NCBI GenBank assembly: GCA_030609445.1 | Contig: JAUWCF010000090.1 | Location: 1 to 5,084 of the forward strand | Direction: 5' to 3' | From: Thermoplasmatota archaeon | Lineage (GTDB): Archaea; Thermoplasmatota; E2; DHVEG-1 | Length of the DNA: 5,084 bases | In this document: piece by piece, positions 1-3,836 of the stretch | Position numbering within the stretch: the first letter of the stretch is position 1 | Layout of the letters: the number at the start of each line of letters is the position of its first letter | The notes under the pieces: model-generated | The model's input: only the letters and a program-made list of their open reading frames with translations | Databases searched by the model: none | What the model was told of the DNA's origin: nothing | Made by a program: the position numbers and the translations under genes

Positions 1-114
1 GATATCATTGTTCTCGGCAGTAAAGGAGCAAGTGAACTTGGAACATATCCTATCGGCAGTATTGCAAATAAAGTCGTACAATATGCTCATAAACCGGTTA
101 TGATAGTACGATAA
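1..114 (+). CDS. Universal stress protein (UspA family), C-terminal end only
   Basis: The first 37 codons read in frame from the left edge to a TAA at 112-114; the start lies outside the window. They match the last strand, loop and helix of a UspA-fold domain. The fragment opens with DIIVLGSKG, continues through a GS and ends with KPVMIVR. The ATP-binding signature of the family, G-x2-G-x9-G-S/T, is complete: G6, G9, then nine residues, then G19-S20 of the fragment. The domain therefore probably belongs to the nucleotide-binding subgroup, a soluble cytoplasmic protein. What it regulates cannot be read from this piece, nor whether the protein is a single or tandem Usp. It converges on the eL15 gene with 12 nt between the stop codons. 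Confidence 0.88.
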   Translation, partial: DIIVLGSKGASELGTYPIGSIANKVVQYAHKPVMIVR

Positions 115-120
115 AAAAAA
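113..120 (-). terminator. Oligo-T terminator of the eL15 gene
   Basis: Eight consecutive A on the plus strand give T8 on the minus strand, starting 6 nt past the eL15 stop codon. Archaeal RNA polymerase stops at oligo-T tracts without a hairpin, so this is a plausible terminator. The tract overlaps the last two bases of the facing universal stress protein gene. No hairpin was seen. Confidence 0.55.
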
Positions 121-126
121 TTGGGA

Positions 127-714
127 TTATTTCCCTCTGCTTTGATTGGCACGTATACTTGGTCGAATTTTTTCTGCACCTTTTCCTTTGTGACGCAGCC
201 CTCTTCCTTTTTGCCCCGCACTTGTTTTTCCTCTGAGAACTCTTCTTCGATTTGGGAATGCAGAGATCCAGTTTATTTTTGGATCATTGACGATTGCAGG
301 ATGTGCAGGATCAACTAAAATAACTTCGTAGTAGTGGTATCTTCCGTCTTCTCCAACCCAATATGAGTTTAGCACTTCCATGTTTGGATATCTTTTTGCA
401 GTACGTTCTTCTGAGATTCTCTGCGTGCTTTTTGCAGCAGTGATTTTTTTAATACCTCTTTTCGATGCAACTCTTCCGCCTTTAATCTGATGTTTTCTGA
501 GTCCGCCTCTTCGTACTCGGGATCGTACAACGATATATCCTTGTTTTGCTTTATATCCTAAGGATCGCGCCCGGTCAATTCTTGTAGGTTTTTCAACTCT
601 TGTAAAGTTTTCCTCTTTTCTCCACTGAATAAGACGATTTTTGATTGGTGACTGGTACGATGTATCAGGTTTTCTCCATTGATCTCTTACGTAATCATAC
701 ATGCTTTTTACCAT
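127..714 (-). CDS. rpl15e: Large ribosomal subunit protein eL15 (L15e)
   Basis: A 195-residue basic protein of the archaeal/eukaryotic L15e family, a structural component of the 50S subunit that binds 23S rRNA. The whole family pattern is visible. The N-terminus has [12 protein letters not shown]. Near residues 40-55 is the block [18 protein letters not shown]. An Arg/Lys-rich stretch (VRRGGLRKH) follows. Then come [20 protein letters not shown] and INWI, and a C-terminal block with [19 protein letters not shown] and EKIRPS. The length is normal for archaeal L15e. The ATG at 712-714 is chosen because AGGTG (721-725) sits 6 nt upstream. An in-frame GTG at 721-723 would lie inside that Shine-Dalgarno site and is unlikely to be the start. 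The gene stands alone with its own TATA box and faces the universal stress protein gene. Nothing in it looks damaged. Confidence 0.97.
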   Translation of the reverse strand: MVKSMYDYVRDQWRKPDTSYQSPIKNRLIQWRKEENFTRVEKPTRIDRARSLGYKAKQGYIVVRSRVRRGGLRKHQIKGGRVASKRGIKKITAAKSTQRISEERTAKRYPNMEVLNSYWVGEDGRYHYYEVILVDPAHPAIVNDPKINWISAFPNRRRVLRGKTSAGQKGRGLRHKGKGAEKIRPSIRANQSRGK

Positions 715-720
715 TTTGTA

Positions 721-725
721 CACCT
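721..725 (-). promoter_or_regulatory. Shine-Dalgarno site of eL15, decides the start
   Basis: On the minus strand AGGTG is followed by six bases and then ATG at 714-712. AGGTG is complementary to the archaeal 16S 3' end. It overlaps the alternative in-frame GTG at 723-721, which argues for the ATG as start. Confidence 0.75.
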
Positions 726-765
726 GTCCTTGGTTACGGGTAGAGGCTATGGAAGTAAAATTCTT

Positions 766-774
766 TATTTAAAA
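766..774 (-). promoter_or_regulatory. TATA box of the eL15 gene
   Basis: The minus strand reads TTTTAAATA, preceded by an A-rich BRE-like GGGAAAAG. It lies about 52-60 nt before the ATG. Initiation about 26 nt downstream of its centre would give a leader of roughly 30 nt carrying the AGGTG ribosome-binding site. This is a consensus match by eye. Confidence 0.6.
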
Positions 775-852
775 CTTTTCCCACCCTTTTTCCACTGATT
801 TTTCTTCAGTTTGAGTTTATATGAACCACAGCTGACATAAGATTCATAGAAA

Positions 853-861
853 AATAAATAA
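853..861 (+). promoter_or_regulatory. Possible TATA box of the membrane-protein gene at 892
   Basis: An A/T-only stretch, AATAAATAA preceded by GAAA, lies 31-39 nt before the ATG. Initiation about 26 nt downstream of its centre would leave a leader of under 10 nt. That fits the absence of a clear Shine-Dalgarno site before the start. A second candidate, TTTATAT at about 817-823, would give a longer leader. The surrounding DNA is AT-rich, so the choice is uncertain. Confidence 0.4.
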
Positions 862-891
862 ACATTTAACATATGGTAGCGAAAGATCCCC

Positions 892-1695
892 ATGAAGAGA
901 ATAGCAAGTTTAGTATTCATAAGTCTACTAACTTTATCAATCGTATTTCCTGTTGTTCATGCGTATGATGTTGGTATTACAACAGAACAACAAGCCATCA
1001 CTATATCTATTTCTGACAGCGGTCTTGATGTTGAAGAAAACATAAAAGTGACTAATTCTGCATATGTAAATATGACGTCAGTTAAGTTTTGGATACAGCA
1101 AGATGCTTTTGATGTTGAAATACTGGCTGTTGAGTCAGGTAACTCTCTTTCATCTATTGTTATCGGTAGCAACAGACGGGAATGCAACCTATCACAATAT
1201 AATCTCTCACTTGCTCCTGAAGATACATTGGATATCAGACTTACCTATACGCTTCCGACAGATACAAAACATTTCGTTAAAACAATATTGTATGATACAG
1301 CATCTCTTTCTATAACATATGGAAATGATGAGCTGTATCGGGGAGAGCATTTAGTATATAGCGCAGAATCTAACTCCGTGCAAGTTCTTCTCCACATAGC
1401 AACAGAAGCTCCTGTAAACATAGTGTATATAATAATTATATTTCTTCTAGTTGTCGTCCTTGTTGCATCAACACTGTTGCTGATGAGAAAGCAACGGAAA
1501 AAAGCAAAAAAATCAATTGTTGAATCTAAAGAGGCACTTGCTACAAAAAAAGCGCTCCTGCTGTCATTACTCAAAGATGTTGAAAAAAAACATAGAGCAA
1601 AAGATATTTCAGATGAGACCTATAACAAGTTAAAAGAAGAATATAAGCAACAAGCAGTCGATGCCATGAAAAAAATAGAAGACCTCAAAAACTAA
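892..1695 (+). CDS. Unrecognised exported protein with one TM helix and a SHOCT-like cytoplasmic tail
   Basis: A 267-residue protein I cannot assign to a named family. Residues 1-24 look like a Sec signal peptide (MKR, hydrophobic core, VHA before Y25). Residues 25-173 alternate polar and hydrophobic residues as in a beta-sandwich. They hold three N-glycosylation sequons (N60-M-T, N99-L-S, N104-L-S) and one cysteine, C98. A transmembrane helix spans about 177-198 and is followed by a very basic stop-transfer segment (RKQRKKAKK). The cytoplasmic tail, about 209-267, is a charged helical hairpin with the pattern LLKDVEKKHRAKDISDETY around 226-244. This resembles the short C-terminal (SHOCT-like) oligomerisation hairpins common at the ends of archaeal membrane proteins. 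The predicted topology is outside domain, one TM, inside hairpin. The ATG is taken because it directly starts the signal peptide. The stop is one base from the RFC-L stop. A role in surface sensing or anchoring is possible, but nothing shows it. Confidence 0.88.
   Translation: MKRIASLVFISLLTLSIVFPVVHAYDVGITTEQQAITISISDSGLDVEENIKVTNSAYVNMTSVKFWIQQDAFDVEILAVESGNSLSSIVIGSNRRECNLSQYNLSLAPEDTLDIRLTYTLPTDTKHFVKTILYDTASLSITYGNDELYRGEHLVYSAESNSVQVLLHIATEAPVNIVYIIIIFLLVVVLVASTLLLMRKQRKKAKKSIVESKEALATKKALLLSLLKDVEKKHRAKDISDETYNKLKEEYKQQAVDAMKKIEDLKN
1669..1691 (-). terminator. Oligo-T tracts downstream of RFC-L
   Basis: On the minus strand T5 (1691-1687) and T7 (1675-1669) lie 5-30 nt after the RFC-L stop codon. 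They are the complement of Lys-rich codons at the end of the facing membrane-protein gene. Their position suits hairpin-free archaeal termination; this is inferred from base composition only. Confidence 0.4.
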
Positions 1696-1696
1696 T

Positions 1697-3139
1697 CTAA
1701 AAATCAAATAGACTTGGTTGTTTCACCTCTTGTTTTATCTCTTCTTTCTTTTCATTTTCTTTTGTATCTTCAGATGATATACTTTTGATCTCAGATTGTT
1801 TTTCATCTTTTTTTTCTGCATCATGTAGGATAGCATTGAGTTTATGTAGATATTTGTCGCCGAGAAGATATTTTATTTCACTTTCTGAAAGATCCAACCT
1901 TTTTTTCATTTTACAAGCAAATGTCATATCCGTCTGAAATAAGAATTTAAAATGGGGAAGTAAAAACTCTCTACTTTTTTTATGTGAATTGTGACACAAT
2001 CCTCCTATTTTATGAACCGTAGAGTCTCTTAATGCTCTTGTTGATTTACTCCGTCCCATCTCCCTCATCCATGTTGGAGAATAGTATTTAGGATTGCTGT
2101 AATTATGTGTTTTCGCAGCTGATATGCCTCCATTCATCATATCACAGGCATATGACCAAAACCCGTAGTATTGCCTTCGAAAAACTCTTCCGAAAAACAG
2201 ATCAGCTTTCGATAATGCTTCATAGCCTTTTACAAGATCATTTGTATCAATATATTCTCTTGGGAGGTTTTCAGCCAGCCATAATAAAAACGTTTCAGGA
2301 GGCATATCGACACTAGATGTGCTTTCATTAATTTTTTTAAGATTTCTTGTTTTAAAAACGTCTCGTAATGCATCAAATATTATTTTCTCCCGATTTCTGT
2401 AACCTAAAGCGTCTAATGCCTGGATATCTACTTGCTTTCGATTGAGACAAATCGATTGTAAATCATTTACCGCAGATCTAACGTCTCCTTTGCATCTATC
2501 CGCAATTGCCTGAAGGAGTTTTAGATCAGCAAGGATGTTTTCTTTTTTACAGATATTTTTTAATAGCTCAACAATATGAAATGTATTCACTTCATAATAA
2601 TTAATCAAGGTGCATATCTGTTTTAAAATAGCACCGCTTCCTTTTATCAAATTATAATAATCATTTACAATAAGGATGATGGGTTGATTCGTGATTTTTA
2701 TGGTTTCTACAATTGCTTTTTTACCGCCTTTATCGCTAAAATCATTTTCCTTCTCTGTTTTTTCTATTCGTTCGTAGAGATTATCTGCCTCATCTAAAAC
2801 AATAAGTTTTCTTCCACCCATACTTGATGGAATAAATCTACCAAAGTCGTCAAATGTTTCGTTTACAGCACCTGACGTCGCTACTTTCTTTATTGTTCCT
2901 GCATTTCTTGCATCTGATGCATTAAGTTCAATTGTAATCCACCCAAAATCATGAGCAAGAGCCAGAGCACTGCTTGTTTTCCCAGTTCCGGGTTTACCTG
3001 ATAATATTACTGCTCGTTTCTTTGGAATTTCACCTTTTTTCCACATTCTCGCCCAGTTTCGAAGAGCAGTTATGGCACGTTCGTTTCCAACGATTTCATC
3101 AAGGCTTTTCGGCCGATATTTTTCTGTCCAGTCCTCCAT
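1697..3139 (-). CDS. rfcL: Replication factor C large subunit (clamp loader)
   Basis: A 480-residue AAA+ ATPase. With RFC-S it opens the PCNA ring and loads it on primed DNA in the replisome. The N-terminal WTEKYRPKSLDEIVGN is the RFC box. Walker A is GKPGTGKT (48-55) and Walker B is LIVLDEAD (112-119). Sensor 1 is around N159 in IILIVND. Sensor 2 is GDVR (218-221). The C-terminal collar domain follows, to about 435. A charged Lys/Glu-rich linker then leads to a PIP-box-like end, QPSLFDF (474-480), the PCNA-binding peptide. Many archaeal RFC-L tails continue a few residues past the last Phe; here Phe is the final residue. Length and motifs are normal for a euryarchaeal RFC-L. The start is the ATG at 3137-3139, directly before the RFC box. 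No Shine-Dalgarno site precedes it, and the TATA box position suggests a leaderless mRNA. The small-subunit gene is not in the window. Confidence 0.97.
   Translation of the reverse strand: MEDWTEKYRPKSLDEIVGNERAITALRNWARMWKKGEIPKKRAVILSGKPGTGKTSSALALAHDFGWITIELNASDARNAGTIKKVATSGAVNETFDDFGRFIPSSMGGRKLIVLDEADNLYERIEKTEKENDFSDKGGKKAIVETIKITNQPIILIVNDYYNLIKGSGAILKQICTLINYYEVNTFHIVELLKNICKKENILADLKLLQAIADRCKGDVRSAVNDLQSICLNRKQVDIQALDALGYRNREKIIFDALRDVFKTRNLKKINESTSSVDMPPETFLLWLAENLPREYIDTNDLVKGYEALSKADLFFGRVFRRQYYGFWSYACDMMNGGISAAKTHNYSNPKYYSPTWMREMGRSKSTRALRDSTVHKIGGLCHNSHKKSREFLLPHFKFLFQTDMTFACKMKKRLDLSESEIKYLLGDKYLHKLNAILHDAEKKDEKQSEIKSISSEDTKENEKKEEIKQEVKQPSLFDF
1717..1770 (+). terminator. T-rich stretch after the membrane-protein gene
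   Basis: Beginning about 20 nt after the stop at 1695, the plus strand is strongly T-rich, with several T3-T4 runs (TTTC, GTTTTATC, CTTTTCATTTTCTTTTG). It is the antisense of the Lys/Glu-rich linker of RFC-L. It is the likely termination zone for the 892-1695 transcript; no hairpin was seen. Confidence 0.4.
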
Positions 3140-3163
3140 CTGTTAAAGAGAAGGAGAGTTCTA

Positions 3164-3172
3164 TATTATAAA
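3164..3172 (-). promoter_or_regulatory. TATA box of RFC-L, leaderless arrangement
   Basis: The minus strand reads TTTATAATA with A-rich sequence (ACAAAA) just upstream as a possible BRE. Its centre is about 29 nt before the A of the ATG, so initiation would fall within a few bases of the start codon. The intervening sequence is pyrimidine-rich and contains no GGAGG-like site, which agrees with leaderless translation. Confidence 0.6.
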
Positions 3173-3189
3173 TTTTGTCTTGACATAAA

Positions 3190-3198
3190 CTTTTTATC
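3190..3198 (+). promoter_or_regulatory. Probable box A (TATA) of tRNA-Ser
   Basis: CTTTTTATC lies with its centre about 31 nt before the mature tRNA 5' end. That would start transcription a few bases upstream of the tRNA, with RNase P trimming the leader. TTTAATA at about 3205-3211 is closer to the tRNA and less well placed. The site is divergent from the RFC-L TATA box, about 20 nt away. Confidence 0.45.
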
Positions 3199-3224
3199 GA
3201 GTTGTTTAATATCTCTTCTTCCAA

Positions 3225-3309
3225 GCGGGGATGGCCCAGCCTGGCTACGGCGAAGGATTGCTAATCCTTTGATCTTAGGATCACGGGAGTTCAAATCTCC
3301 CTTCCCGCG
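3225..3309 (+). tRNA. tRNA-Ser(GCU), reads AGC/AGU codons
   Basis: The complete class II cloverleaf can be folded by eye. The acceptor stem is GCGGGGA (3225-3231) with TTCCCGC (3302-3308), including one G-U pair, and G3309 is the discriminator. The D stem is GCC (3234-3236) with GGC (3249-3251), and G18-G19 are at 3243-3244. The anticodon stem is AAGGA/TCCTT around the loop TTGCTAA; the anticodon GCT is at 3260-3262. The long variable arm, TGATC-TTAG-GATCA (3270-3283), is typical of serine tRNAs. The T arm is GGGAG-TTCAAAT-CTCCC (3285-3301). CCA is not encoded and there is no intron. G15 (3239) and C48 (3284) can form the Levitt pair; G15 is the position that becomes archaeosine in archaeal tRNAs, the modification made by the ArcS encoded downstream. 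Confidence 0.97.
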
Positions 3310-3310
3310 C

Positions 3311-3321
3311 TTTTATTTATT
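3311..3321 (+). terminator. T-rich terminator of tRNA-Ser
   Basis: TTTTATTTATT begins 2 nt after the tRNA discriminator base. This is the usual position for an archaeal oligo-T terminator of a single tRNA gene. Confidence 0.55.
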
Positions 3322-3363
3322 ACGTGATCCAAGATATTGTCTGATCTTTTTACTAAATAAATG

Positions 3364-3370
3364 TTTAAAT
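3364..3370 (+). promoter_or_regulatory. Possible TATA box of the truncated lipoprotein gene
   Basis: TTTAAAT, within an AT-rich stretch after the tRNA, is centred about 49 nt before the TTG at 3416. Predicted initiation near 3393 would give a leader of about 20-25 nt that still contains the G-rich ribosome-binding site. TATAATA at 3384-3390 is too close for a leader with that site. Confidence 0.4.
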
Positions 3371-3405
3371 GCAACAAAAATGATATAATACGTAAGAAAA
3401 GAAAA

Positions 3406-3410
3406 GGGGG
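3406..3410 (+). promoter_or_regulatory. G-rich ribosome-binding site before the lipoprotein TTG starts
   Basis: GGGGG can pair with the CCUCC anti-Shine-Dalgarno through one G-U pair. Two consecutive in-frame TTG codons follow, at 3416 (5 nt spacer) and 3419 (8 nt spacer); either could be the start. No ATG or GTG precedes the lipoprotein signal closely. Confidence 0.45.
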
Positions 3411-3415
3411 AATTC

Positions 3416-3706
3416 TTGTTGAGTAATAAAAAAACAAAACCGTTAGTTATTGTAATGATTTGCATGCTGCTGACTTCGTTGTTCTTAGCTGGATGTATTC
3501 TACCAACTAAATATATGGTTGAAATGAGAGATGGTGTACATCTTGCAACTGATGTATATTTACCCAGGGGTCAAAGTAGTCCTCATGGTGCTATTCTCAT
3601 TAGAACTCCTTATAGCAAAAATCCTTTAGGACTCATTGGTATGACCTGGGCAAGGCAGGGATGGCTGGTCAGGATATTACTTAAAAAAGGAGGAGTTGCG
3701 GATTAA
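3416..3706 (+). pseudogene. Truncated lipoprotein hydrolase, CocE/X-Pro dipeptidyl-peptidase (S15) type, N-terminal remnant
   Basis: The 96-residue product starts as a lipoprotein: Lys-rich n-region, hydrophobic segment 10-25, and lipobox L24-A-G-C27. Residues 33-85 match the beginning of the CocE/NonD and peptidase S15 alpha/beta hydrolases. These start with a strand such as VEMRDGVHLATDVYLP, then an ILIRTPYSK strand, then ARQGWLV. In intact relatives the strand after ARQGW leads into a VQDxRG segment, followed by the catalytic Ser, Asp and His over several hundred residues. Here the match stops after V85 (codon 3668-3670). Eleven unrelated residues and a TAA follow, so none of the catalytic triad is encoded. 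The downstream DNA is a zinc-ribbon ORF and arcS, not the rest of the hydrolase in another frame. This points to a deletion or rearrangement joint near 3670 rather than a simple frameshift. Promoter and ribosome-binding signals look intact, so a short lipoprotein might still be made. Initiation is at one of two TTG codons, 3416 or 3419. Confidence 0.75.
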
Positions 3707-3830
3707 ATTTAGATGTAAAAGTTGCGGGGAGCGAGTATCTATTTGGGAGGAAGGAACTGATTTAGTTCAGGATATACAGATATATTCATGTCCGTATTGC
3801 GGTGAAAAACAATCTATGAAAAACATCTAA
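3696..3830 (+). CDS. Small zinc-ribbon protein (hypothetical)
   Basis: A 44-residue reading frame with two zinc knuckles, C7-K-S-C10-G and C32-P-Y-C35-G, separated by 21 residues. This is the usual layout of a four-cysteine zinc ribbon that binds one Zn and often nucleic acid or a protein partner. I recognise no specific family. The two well-formed CxxCG motifs make chance unlikely. The only standard start in frame is TTG at 3696; the frame is closed upstream by TGA at 3642-3644. GGAGG (3689-3693) ends only 2 nt before that TTG, a poor spacing. The true start may therefore be unusual, or the original 5' end may have been lost at the rearrangement near 3670. The ORF overlaps the truncated hydrolase ORF by 11 nt in another frame, which would allow coupled translation. 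Its stop overlaps the arcS stop on the opposite strand by 4 nt. Confidence 0.6.
   Translation: MRIKFRCKSCGERVSIWEEGTDLVQDIQIYSCPYCGEKQSMKNI
3805..3823 (-). terminator. Paired T5 tracts downstream of arcS
   Basis: After the arcS stop the minus strand has TTTTT at 3823-3819 and again at 3809-3805. Both are antisense to the end of the zinc-ribbon ORF. They are plausible hairpin-free terminators. Confidence 0.35.
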
Positions 3831-3836
3831 CATCTA
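3823..3836. repeat. 7-bp tandem duplication ACATCTA spanning the two convergent stop codons
   Basis: ACATCTA occurs twice head-to-tail (3823-3829 and 3830-3836). The first copy plus one base contains both stops: TAA of the zinc-ribbon ORF and, on the other strand, TAG of arcS. Two copies of seven bases in AT-rich DNA can arise by slippage or chance. Confidence 0.5.

Noticed and set aside
121..318. Open frame on the plus strand opposite eL15
   Set aside because: It is fully antisense to a conserved ribosomal protein gene and its translation (Cys/Ser/Phe-rich) shows no domain, signal or plausible start context.
721..723. GTG in frame upstream of the eL15 ATG as alternative start
   Set aside because: It lies inside the AGGTG Shine-Dalgarno site that is correctly spaced from the ATG at 714, and it would add three residues (MYK) not seen in the usual family start.
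957..1574. Two minus-strand open frames inside the 892-1695 gene
   Set aside because: They are antisense to a gene with a clear signal peptide, TM helix and coiled tail, and their products have no coherent features.
2107..2316. Plus-strand open frame inside RFC-L
   Set aside because: It is the shadow of a well-supported AAA+ coding region. No ribosome-binding site or recognisable protein feature was seen.
3270..3283. Inverted repeat TGATC/GATCA as a terminator or regulatory hairpin
   Set aside because: It is the long variable arm of the class II tRNA-Ser.
3671..3830. Continuation of the hydrolase in another frame (simple frameshift)
   Set aside because: No frame after 3670 encodes the expected VQDxRG segment or later catalytic motifs. 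One frame encodes an unrelated zinc ribbon and the next gene is arcS.
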